From assembly GCF_010111755.1 (NCBI RefSeq), contig NC_088951.1, forward strand, positions 186,001-250,000: a stretch of DNA of 64,000 bases, read 5' to 3'. Position 1 is the first letter of the stretch; each line of letters opens with the position of its first letter. The translations under genes and the position numbers were made by a program. The stretch is from Nakaseomyces glabratus. Lineage: Eukaryota; Ascomycota; Saccharomycetes; Saccharomycetales; Saccharomycetaceae. The notes below the pieces were generated by a model that was given only the letters and a program-made list of their open reading frames with translations, did no database searches and was not told the DNA's origin. Below are positions 10,520 through 19,982 of the stretch, one piece after another.

Positions 10520-12660
10520 AATGTTTAATTATTGTGTTGTTTTTTTATTTGTTGTAAGATAAAAATAATTGAAATGAGTTAACCCCAGATGAAAAACATC
10601 AATGCAAAAAAATACTTCTGGGGGAAATAGTTCCTCTTTTATACTCCAGAAAAATTTTTCTCAATTCCCAGTTCGTACCTTACTTCCATTATTGACGCAT
10701 TTACTATTCTCGTTTCGGCTCCTATATCGCAATGAATTTGGGGAATATGTTAGTAAACAATATCTTCACGCCATTGTGGTGTGTACTGATGTTATGTCAC
10801 CCATACTATGCTATCTCCTTTCTTTTCATGTCGGTCAGTATAATTAGTGCAATATCAAAAAATCTCGCGGGTACGAATGTACCCGAAAGCACTCTACAGG
10901 CTACTTGCAGGTACGATTATGTTTTAGCGTTTATGTTATTAGTGCCGCTGTGGGAAAATGACATATCAAAAAGTTTTTCCGAAAATGATACGGCTGTTTC
11001 ACTGAGTTTTTCCGGCTGATGCAGGGATCGATGTTTTCTTAAAAGGCTTTTTCTTTCTTTTTTTATAATTTGCTATATAATTTCGCGCAAACCTTCATTT
11101 TTACGGAGTTCCCACGGAAAAACTCTCCTGATATTTTAGTTTTTCCGTGGTCAAGCGAGATTTTTAGATCTGAATTGGGACTATATTTGGCCCAATGACG
11201 CCATATCTGCAGGAATTTTACGTCATATCTACATTTCGGAGAGATGAGGTCAAATTAGGGCTTCCTGTATCATTGTTTTTTCTATATTTCTGAGATACCA
11301 TTGTTTGCTATTGCAAGAAATTGCCGATCGTATATTGGCGGGTACCAATTGCTTCAAGAATCGGTAAAGTCATATTATTCAGGTGTTAAGTTTTAATTGT
11401 GATATTAGTTTCTTGGTATCTTAATTTGGAACAGAACTAATGTTTGAATTGTCGTTTTTATTATCATCTTTTCTAAAGTTTTGTCATATATTTGAGCTTG
11501 ATAAGATGAACCTTGTTTTTGAGACAAATCGAAAGTCTAGCGAGGCCAAAAACCTGAAATTTCTCACGCAGTAATCTTTACGAGATTTCTTTGTGAGCAA
11601 GCATCTCCCTTAAGATATTTCTTGCACCTCTTTTGTGTGTTATAGTTTTTCCGATGCACAAAAGGCTCATCAAAAAAGGCACCTATTATACCATTTGACT
11701 GTTATCGGGATTTTAATTCAGATATTTGTGACGCGTTAACTTGAATAAAACTATTAATAATTCCGAAATAAATAAAAGCTCGTGTTAGTGATTGGCGATC
11801 TAATAGAAATGTATTAGCCGAGTTTCTCCATCATAATATGTCTCGCTTTTCCTCTGTGGTACATGTTCCCTAGGAACCTTTTGAAGCTGGATTCGATTAA
11901 AATAATATATTCTTCGTTAAAAATATTGCGGGACAATATTACTTTGATATTACTAGGTCATGCACATCTGGGTTTACGCGTATACAGGCGACTACTGTCA
12001 AACGGATCCGTGCATTATATTTTGGTGATGTTTTTGCTATTGTTTGGTGGAAATGTTTCTCAAAAACTCTTCTACCAAAAGCCTATCACATATAGAAATA
12101 TGTCAGTCTAAGAAAGGAATGAATTGGCCTTAGCATTTTTAAAGGCTTTGGGTTAAGCATAAAAGATGAATTATTCAAATATTACCCAACAGTGCCCTCT
12201 TTAATTCCAAGACAGATAGAAAACCATGCATCTAGCATCAATTCAGTTTGTTATGAACTTCATATGCCGATCTTGACCATGAACAATTTTGCTATTTAAC
12301 CTCACCTATAATGGCAATTATTTTTGCACCAGCGGCATGTCAATAATAGAATGGATAGCTTGTTTGGTATTAATGATATATTGGCTAAATGATTGGTGAA
12401 TATTGGTGAAAAAGTGAAAAGTGGATTAAATTAAAAAATTACAAAATTTTTTTGATATATGATTATTAGTGTAGTCATTATTATTATCAATTTTAAAACA
12501 ATAGATTAGAGAATAAAAAAAACCTTGTCATTCATTAAATGTTTGCATTTAATAGTTTATTAATAGTGTGTAATATTTGTGACACCAATGCAAGCTCAAT
12601 CAACGTTTTTAAAAAGTCTTGTTTATTATTATTGTGGAAATAATAAAATTGCTGAGATTA
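10520..12660 (-). promoter_or_regulatory. HXT1-like upstream arc, Rgt1-type site cluster
   Basis: A 2.14-kb region without a supportable gene. On the minus strand a TATAAAAG box lies at 10636-10643, about 120 bases upstream of the start. Five Rgt1-type sites occur at 10975-10981, 11008-11014, 11115-11121, 11141-11147 and 11647-11653. Four fall within about 175 bases, a dense array like those through which Rgt1 represses HXT genes in S. cerevisiae. I see no convincing Mig1 site, which fits an HXT1-type gene. The segment near 12660 holds the HXT5-like 3' end. Confidence 0.6.
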
Positions 12661-14427
12661 TCAATTTCTTGAGAATACTCTCTTATACCATGGCTTATCA
12701 TCGTGGGAATAGTCATCCAAATTGTACTCGGCAGTTCTTCTGTCTGGAGGCACCCAACTGGATGACTTCCATGGAAGTACACCCTCTTCATACATTTGAT
12801 TAACTTCTTCTAGAGTTAATCCTTTTGTTTCAGGGACAAAGAAAAAGACGTAGAAGTATGCAAATACCATACAGCCCATGAAGACATATCCGTAATAGAA
12901 ATTAATGGCGGATGTGATGAAAGGAGTGAAAAAAGCAATCAAGAAACCCCAGATCCAGTTAGCAGCAATAGCGATGGACATGGCCTTACCACGAATTCTT
13001 AGTGGGTATGACTCAGAGACAATAACATAGGCAATTGGTGCCCATGTAGTGGCAAAACAGAAAATAAAGAAACATGCAAAAACAATCATACAGTTACCAG
13101 CACCTTTGGAAGAGCCGTTACCCTCACCATTTGGCCATAGTCTCGTTACACCAACAGAGGCATAGACAACGTAACAACATACCATACCAACACAACCCCA
13201 CATTAAACAATTACGGCGACCATAGTGGTCTACAGTATACAAGGCATAGAATGTTGAAACAAAGTTGACAACACCTAAAACAATTGCAGTTTGGAATGAA
13301 TCATCTAATCCAACAGCTCTGAAAATGGTAGTACCATAGTAGAAGAAGTAGTTTGCACCCGTTAATTGTTGTAGCGACTGGATCATCATACCCATGATTG
13401 TACGTCTTAACATTTGTGGTTTACCTGTGACTAATTCTCCCCATGATGCAGAGCCGGCCAGACGTTCAGCTTCAACTGATGCTTGATATTTGTCCAGTTC
13501 CAAAAGGACGATTGGAGAATCTACAGTTGTTTTATTGGCTCTGGCAAGAGAACGCTTGGCTTCTTCTAACTTGCCTACTTCCACAAGATATCTTGGAGAT
13601 TCAGGAACACACATAACACCAAATATCATAAATAATGCCCATGCGAAACATAACCCTAATGGAACTCTCCATTGGACAGAGTTGGAGTAGTTTTTTGTAC
13701 CGTAATTGGTACAGTAGCCCAAAAAGATACCACATGTAATCATTAGTTGGTAGCAAGAAACTAATGTACCTCTTAATTGTTTTGGAGAAACCTCAGAGAT
13801 TAACATTGGTGACAAGACAGCGATACCACCGACACCTAAACCGGAGATAATTCTACCGATGAAGTACTGGTACCATTTATCAATAGAGGCGATTTGGATA
13901 ACAATGCCGATTGTATATACAACCACGACCGTAACCAAGCCCAATCTTCTTCCCCAAATATCACCAAGTTTTGAAAGGGTAATACCACCAATAGCACATC
14001 CGATATTAAAGATAGCGACAATTAAACCTGTTCTAACATTAGACAAGTAATAGGTACCATCACTTCTTTGTTGTCCAAATCTTCTCAGAAAATCTGTTTG
14101 GTTAACAAAACCAGAAATAGTACCTGTATCCCAGCCAAAAACAAAACCACCAAAGGCAACCATAATACAGCATAAGGAGACAAATATTAGGTCACTCTTC
14201 TTTTTGTGGTGCAGTTCTTCTTCAACCTCCTTTTGAAGTTCTTCCTTAGGGCCGCTGATCATACTATCAGTCCTTGTTTGCTTGACGCCGTTGGCATCGT
14301 AAATATAATCTGAACCTGACTTTGAGCCCTCATCGGAAATTGTGGCTTGAGTTGGTGGGATATATCCTGCATTTGTTGTCTGAGTGGGTGGTATATACGC
14401 TGGGTTCGTGGGATCAACGTTGGACAT
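12661..14427 (-). CDS. HXT5: Hexose transporter Hxt5-like
   Basis: A 588-residue, 12-segment hexose transporter with the long N-terminal tail typical of Hxt5 (592 residues in S. cerevisiae), including [20 protein letters not shown] before TM1. Hxt5 is the moderate-affinity carrier made in slow growth and starvation. Position next to SFB3 is as in S. cerevisiae. The tail contains a near-perfect tandem repeat of about 11 residues around YIPPTQ. Two conserved sites are changed: TM7 reads [13 protein letters not shown], with Ala at residue 358 where the other three HXT proteins here have Asp, and the loop reads VDHYGRR, with His at 401 instead of Arg. Codon bias looks weaker than in the other three HXT genes. 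The frame is intact, so it is likely functional but possibly changed in kinetics. Confidence 0.92.
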   Translation of the reverse strand: MSNVDPTNPAYIPPTQTTNAGYIPPTQATISDEGSKSGSDYIYDANGVKQTRTDSMISGPKEELQKEVEEELHHKKKSDLIFVSLCCIMVAFGGFVFGWDTGTISGFVNQTDFLRRFGQQRSDGTYYLSNVRTGLIVAIFNIGCAIGGITLSKLGDIWGRRLGLVTVVVVYTIGIVIQIASIDKWYQYFIGRIISGLGVGGIAVLSPMLISEVSPKQLRGTLVSCYQLMITCGIFLGYCTNYGTKNYSNSVQWRVPLGLCFAWALFMIFGVMCVPESPRYLVEVGKLEEAKRSLARANKTTVDSPIVLLELDKYQASVEAERLAGSASWGELVTGKPQMLRRTIMGMMIQSLQQLTGANYFFYYGTTIFRAVGLDDSFQTAIVLGVVNFVSTFYALYTVDHYGRRNCLMWGCVGMVCCYVVYASVGVTRLWPNGEGNGSSKGAGNCMIVFACFFIFCFATTWAPIAYVIVSESYPLRIRGKAMSIAIAANWIWGFLIAFFTPFITSAINFYYGYVFMGCMVFAYFYVFFFVPETKGLTLEEVNQMYEEGVLPWKSSSWVPPDRRTAEYNLDDYSHDDKPWYKRVFSRN

Positions 14428-16547
14428 TGTGGCTAAATTATAATAGAATTAATTTTATCAAACGCTAAAAATATAACACTTTCCAAAATTTAAAGGATTA
14501 AAAACCTATGAAATATAACTGTTAACACTTTTGTAGTATTTGGTCAATTTTAATGTTATATGGATTTTTTATTGCAAAAGGAGGCCAACTTCAAGAGGAG
14601 TTCGATATATACATAACTCGGGTGATAGTTTGAATTACTTTTATACTAATTTGGAGGAACATTTTTAGAGCCAGGTGGTGTTCGATTATCCGGCTGTTTT
14701 TACAATAGATTACATTTGTAATGCCAATTTTTAGGGATTTTTACTGTTGAAATAAGTTCTCATAGAACAATCCTGCTGGTTTGTATAGTATGAAGCAGTT
14801 ATTTGGAAATGCTGGCCTATTTACATTACCTTTAAACCCCTCAGTACACTATTGCCATTATACTCTAGTAGAGTGGCACAAATTTCCGCTACTTTGATAA
14901 TTGGTATCCCTATTATATTTTGCAAGTTGATGTAAAGATGAGCAAATAGGCTAAGAATGTGGACGATATTTCTGGCGATACAGTCATCCCTAGCAGTTTA
15001 AATTTAACCTTGTAGCGAACTGCTGTTATATTAGAGGTGCAGAACTAGTTTTGTTGCTATCGTTTACTATTTTTACCGTGTGTATGGATGCACTAACCCC
15101 TGCTTCAAATAACTATAATAATGTCTGTATACATCTAGAGTACAAAGTCTATTTTCTCCACACCAGTGCTGATGGGCAACTTTCCATATTAACACGCAGC
15201 ACATTACCGTCTATCTAAATTAACACCTGGACTAACGGCAATAATTCTAAGGTTTGTTCTAATATCAAAAAGGAATTGGTGTTGGACAAGGCTAGGTTGC
15301 TACAATGAATATAGTTACATATACCTTTCTCTTCCTCTAAACTCTCGGAGTTCCAAGAACTGCAAGTATGAACTTTGTACACTGTTGAGAGACCCCTTAA
15401 AATATAGTTACGGGGAGGAGTTGCTGTGTCTATTAAGCTTCTGACAATACATGCTTGTGGTGAGAGGCTATTATATTGGCTAATTAATTTGTTCATATTC
15501 AGCTGTTGTATTGTATGAACCCCGTTTTTATTTCTAACAGCTTTAACGCTTAGAATCCCCTACAGGAGCCTCTTCACTTTAGGGTAAAGGTATCTGACCT
15601 CACTAAAACTCCGCGGTATGATGCGTTTGCGGGTTTAGGGTAAGGCAACGAAGGCAATTTTAGAAAAATAAAGTTTATATTGCTATGCAGCAACTTCTAG
15701 CTTATTTTAGTTTGTTGTGGAGCGGAAAAACTACCCTTCAAATGATCAAAGGTTGTATCTCTTGCACTGAAGAGCCCCTACAGATTAATTTCGCTTTGGT
15801 TTCTCTATTTAAATATTATGCCGGTGTTTCCTACGAGTGTTTCTGAGAACATCGGTGAAATTTAGGGAAAATTGCAAAGTTCTTCCCTGTTGATTGGTGC
15901 CAAGACATTTGAACAATGGGAGCACAGAAATGGTGCGGAAGGTTCTGTAAGAAAATAGTGAACAGTTTTTCCGGATTCTCCGATCTTTATTGGCTGCAAA
16001 ATGTTTCTGCGGGGTTCATAAGTGGAGATGAGCCTCACTAATTTTTACCCAAAAAATAATTATTGTGCAGCATTTTCTCTGTGACGGAAGAAGAGTGACC
16101 ACTGGTTGATTTACCCGGCTTCTACACTTTTAACAAAAGTCATGGGTTTATTGAATGTCTTAAGTATTTCATGTTTTGTAGATGTCAGCTCACTAAAAAC
16201 AGTACAACTGCCCTAATTATTTGTATCCACAATCTTCGTGCGGTGAAATTATTGTTTTCCTCATTCATTGAACACATGTTTTCTATTATCATTACAAATT
16301 ATCTTTTTATATACTGGGGTGGCTACCAATATTGAATGCTACGTTGGTTAGTAGCATTCTTCTTGGATGGGGGAGTTTGTTATAGCGTTAAATATTTAAA
16401 GTAATAACGGTGGAGAAGAGAGCTTATACATCTTTTCTACTCCAGCAAACAAAGAAGTGGCACTCTTAAAGGTTCATAAAAAATGTGGTTATCCTATGAG
16501 CTACAGCATATATCAACCTATCCCATACTTAGTTTTCAGATTTCCTT
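14428..16547 (-). promoter_or_regulatory. HXT5-like upstream arc, STRE and HAP sites
   Basis: A 2.12-kb region without a supportable gene. On the minus strand a TATAAAAG box lies at 14638-14645. Five CCCCT stress elements occur at 14837-14841, 15097-15101, 15393-15397, 15557-15561 and 15775-15779. A Hap2/3/4/5-type site (TGATTGGT on plus) is at 15891-15898. Rgt1-type sites are at 15723-15729, 15967-15973 and 16085-16091, and a Reb1-type TTACCCG at 16111-16117. S. cerevisiae HXT5 is known to be controlled by STRE and HAP elements, which this matches. The S. cerevisiae gene of this interval, YHR097C, has no recognisable counterpart here. The end near 16547 holds the SFB3 3' region. Confidence 0.6.
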
Positions 16548-19352
16548 TTAAAATTGAACAAATTTTTGGTGGATATCGTCTCCACCACGACTCTTCGTGG
16601 AGATCTTGATGTAATCTTCCTTCTTCAATTTCTCCTGAATTTGCCTATGCAAAGCAACGAAATAATTGTCACCACTCTCGATCATGTTGATACTCTTGTC
16701 CTCACATAATACCTGACTGATAATAGAGCTGTAATATTGATCAATGTTTGGTCTCAATGGAATAATTGGCAGAGATTTCTTATTAACCATTTGGCCCCAA
16801 TATCTAATCAAATTAAATGCCTTGTTGTTAATCTCTGTACCTGTCTCAGGTAGCATACCCCCATAGAGTGTTATTTGATTGATAGGGAAATCTGGGTCAA
16901 TTCCAAGAAGATCTTGCAACAATAATCTATTAGTGTGCACATTGAACCACAAGTACACGGAATCACCATTGAAGATCAAGTAACAACCTCCATCTGTCAA
17001 GTTTGAATGCATATTACGGACAGATACTTCATCAAGAGAATCCTCTTGAATCTGTAATAGTTTATCATTAGCATCGTAAAAAGAGAAATCATTTTCTTCC
17101 AGCAAAACATGCATTGGAATTATTTGTGGGTATAATTTGTATAGTAGCTCCGCTGGGTTTATTGTCTCATATCTGATCAAATCATACACTCTCTCATTAC
17201 CACGAGTGCTTTGTTGGTTAGGTTTCATCAAATCCTGCTTTTGGAAACTCAAAATATAAGATGGTAGAGTCTTTAGTGAGTCAGGTAAAACAAGTTGAGA
17301 AGAGCTGTTGCCGCTAACCAAACCTCTGTATTGGGTCAAAATATCGACCAGTTTGGTATCGAGAGACTTTCTTATAGCTGCGAAATCACAATCGCCTAAC
17401 GTCCTGATAACATCCTTTACAATGATACGCAAAACACTATTTTGATTCACGAACTTAAATACTTCACGAACATTATTTGAAACCGCACCATTAGTATTCA
17501 AGGAACGAACTTTTCTGATACCATGCACATCAGTATACAACAAAGCACATTGGAAATGTATATCGGTACCGGCCTTCAACTTTTCTTGATATTTCAGAAG
17601 CACATCAATGGTCGTATCTTTGGTTAAAACAGGAAGAATCACATCTTTATCAGTGTAGCCAGATGCATCTGTATAGTACATGTCCACACCGACACCAGTG
17701 GAACAACGTAGTTTTAACACAGCTTGGTAACCAACTGTATTAGCAATATTTGATACCATATCTTGGACCAATCTCGCCTCGTCATTCTGTTGTATAAAGT
17801 GTGGATAGTACTTAAGAGAACCGTGAGTAACTAGAGTTGGATGACCGACATTAGTCAAATCAACAAAACCACCACTTGTAACAATTAAATCTATGGAAAC
17901 ATAGCTGGCTAATAGGTCATGTGCAAGCTTTTTGTAAAAGTCGTTATCACATCTCATATGATGAACATGTGCATTGTCCTTTTTTAAATATAAGTTACCA
18001 TTACCGATTGTTGGTAGTGAGTTCAAAGAACACACAACTTTACCACCCTCGTCACCTGTGAAGGTTTTCAATGCTAATTTCGCAGCCTGAATAGCTGACC
18101 CGAAACAGGCCTGTGGAACGTGGTAGTACTTGTCGTTAGTAATAAAAGCAGCCAATCTACTTAGAGTTTGGTCAATGACATGCTTAGATTCAGCAGGGTC
18201 TGCAAATAAGCCATTATAGAAAGGTAGGAATACATCGTCTAATTCTGAAATCACGTACTCTTGGGCTGTCTCTAATTCAGGTTTCAGATTGAAAAACTTC
18301 AATTTGTTGTCATATGCAATGATAGCAAGTTTACAGTTTGGTTGATTTTCGATAATGTAGTCAACAGAGCTTCTGATACCTTCAATGACAGCCAAAGAAC
18401 TACCATTTTCATTTGCTAATGATGTAACATCTATCAAAAAGACATAATGCAATGGTACACTTGGTTTATCTGGGTGTGCATTATAGATAGGTGGAACAAT
18501 GAAATCGACAGCGCCTTTAGATAATTCAGGCCTGATTTCTGCATCAGTTCTTTGCCCATTTGGACCAACAGCACTGGAGTAATCATAAGGTGCTGGCTGC
18601 TTAATTTGACAAATATTACAAATCGCCTTCGAATCATAGTTAAATTGAAACTTGGGATTGATGTAACAACGGCAACGTTTACATCTCATTGGACCTTCTA
18701 AATTCTTCATAGTATCTGCAGCTATCCCATCACCAGAAACTGGAACAGAGCCTGGTGTAATATCAGCAAAAGGCTGAATAGTAACACCCAAAGGCAATTT
18801 AGTTGCTGCTCTCAAATGCTGATCCTCGGGGATGTTATACATGGACAATTGCATCAATCGAGGATCACACGAACCAGAGTCGCTAGAGTAAAACTCAGTG
18901 GTAGACGATGGCGGAACCGAGTCCCTTGTGGTATCAAATGCTTTAGTCAAATAACGAAGTTGCTCTTCCCAACGTTGAGTGGGAACAATATGAGAGAAGA
19001 CATTTTCGTTATTGCCATTGGGGAAAAAATAACCTGGTGAGTGTGCTCTTGGAGAAGCATTACCACCCATTACTGGTGTCCTAGGAGGGTTACCATACTG
19101 CAATACTGGTGAATTAACAGTCTGGCTTTCAACCCTCTTTGGCGTAAAAACTCCATTGTTGTCTGCAACTTTTGGAGTTTGGTAATTTGATTGAAATGCA
19201 TACATGTTCGTAGTTGGAGAAGATTGCACAGGGTTGCCTGAGAAAGTATGAAAAGCCCTTGTTGGTCTCTTGGACTTACCCTTTTTCAATTCATTACTTT
19301 GGGATTGCTCTAAGGAAAGATCCGACATGGACCCAGCTAGCTCAAAAGACAT
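16548..19352 (-). CDS. SFB3: Sfb3/Lst1 COPII cargo adaptor (Sec24 paralogue)
   Basis: A 934-residue Sec24-family protein (929 in S. cerevisiae). Lst1/Sfb3 pairs with Sec23 in COPII coats on the endoplasmic reticulum and loads cargo such as the proton pump Pma1. The N-terminal 200 or so residues are polar and proline-rich. A zinc finger with CKRC and CNIC follows near residues 221-245, then the trunk (VFLIDVT), beta-sandwich, helical and gelsolin-like domains (YLIFNGDSVYLWFN). The C-terminus reads STKSRGGDDIHQKFVQF. It lies between HXT5 and TRA1 as in S. cerevisiae, except that a sortilin-like gene and a longer gap have intervened. The first ATG is used; a second ATG eight codons downstream is an alternative. 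Confidence 0.95.
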   Translation of the reverse strand: MSFELAGSMSDLSLEQSQSNELKKGKSKRPTRAFHTFSGNPVQSSPTTNMYAFQSNYQTPKVADNNGVFTPKRVESQTVNSPVLQYGNPPRTPVMGGNASPRAHSPGYFFPNGNNENVFSHIVPTQRWEEQLRYLTKAFDTTRDSVPPSSTTEFYSSDSGSCDPRLMQLSMYNIPEDQHLRAATKLPLGVTIQPFADITPGSVPVSGDGIAADTMKNLEGPMRCKRCRCYINPKFQFNYDSKAICNICQIKQPAPYDYSSAVGPNGQRTDAEIRPELSKGAVDFIVPPIYNAHPDKPSVPLHYVFLIDVTSLANENGSSLAVIEGIRSSVDYIIENQPNCKLAIIAYDNKLKFFNLKPELETAQEYVISELDDVFLPFYNGLFADPAESKHVIDQTLSRLAAFITNDKYYHVPQACFGSAIQAAKLALKTFTGDEGGKVVCSLNSLPTIGNGNLYLKKDNAHVHHMRCDNDFYKKLAHDLLASYVSIDLIVTSGGFVDLTNVGHPTLVTHGSLKYYPHFIQQNDEARLVQDMVSNIANTVGYQAVLKLRCSTGVGVDMYYTDASGYTDKDVILPVLTKDTTIDVLLKYQEKLKAGTDIHFQCALLYTDVHGIRKVRSLNTNGAVSNNVREVFKFVNQNSVLRIIVKDVIRTLGDCDFAAIRKSLDTKLVDILTQYRGLVSGNSSSQLVLPDSLKTLPSYILSFQKQDLMKPNQQSTRGNERVYDLIRYETINPAELLYKLYPQIIPMHVLLEENDFSFYDANDKLLQIQEDSLDEVSVRNMHSNLTDGGCYLIFNGDSVYLWFNVHTNRLLLQDLLGIDPDFPINQITLYGGMLPETGTEINNKAFNLIRYWGQMVNKKSLPIIPLRPNIDQYYSSIISQVLCEDKSINMIESGDNYFVALHRQIQEKLKKEDYIKISTKSRGGDDIHQKFVQF

Positions 19353-19982
19353 GGTCCAATAACTAAAATGGAGAAGTAAATAGATATGGTTATTCCTGGC
19401 TCTTTTTTAGTCCCAGAAAATTGAACACTTGCAGAAGTAGAAGGTTTGATGATCGATTCCAAGGTAAAATTCCAAGGTTTTTAGTTTCCTTTTAGATTTA
19501 TCAGGTTGCTTTTTAAAGCTGAATCTCTGAAACACAACTGCAATTAACAGATCCTCTTACAGAATTCCTATTTTTTACCAATTAAGCTTCCAAAAACTGG
19601 TGAACAATGGTATTATTCCCAGTTTTGTTCAGCATTTTGATCTACGTTGGTTGACAAGTCGATTGGATTCGCAAGTTTCCCACTTCGAACGTCGGATCGT
19701 CGTGCAAGTCTCACGACGTAGTAACTGATCGTCACATGATTTTAAAACTCATACAGTTTGATATTTATTATGTTAAATACTCATCTACTAGCATTGAAGA
19801 TAGCATTTACTATACCTAATGCATAGTCACTCTTCTATTTATGTCTTTTTATGTGATTACTATATCCGCGGGGATTCGCGCTCTCTATTCCCGTAGGTTT
19901 GACATGACGTGCATATAAAGGATCGAGAAATTATTTGCTGTAAACGATCGTAAATATACCTACCGGAACATACACTAATTAA
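19353..19982 (-). promoter_or_regulatory. SFB3 upstream region
   Basis: A 630-base gap serving as SFB3 promoter and 3' region of the sortilin-like gene. An inverted repeat with 7-base arms (CGTCGTG and CACGACG) spans 19698-19718. A GTCACATG element at 19734-19741 has no centromere element III at the right distance. No gene is evident, and I see no leftover coding sequence for the missing Vps10 C-terminus. Confidence 0.4.

Noticed and set aside
10741..10770. TACTAAC (minus strand) as a 5' leader intron of the HXT1-like gene
   Set aside because: It lies upstream of the TATA box and I found no GTATGT-type 5' splice site at a fitting distance.
19734..19860. Remnant of the missing Vps10 C-terminal half downstream of the sortilin-like gene
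   Set aside because: No frame in this stretch shows the cysteine spacing or membrane segment of Vps10. The interval looks like the SFB3 promoter.
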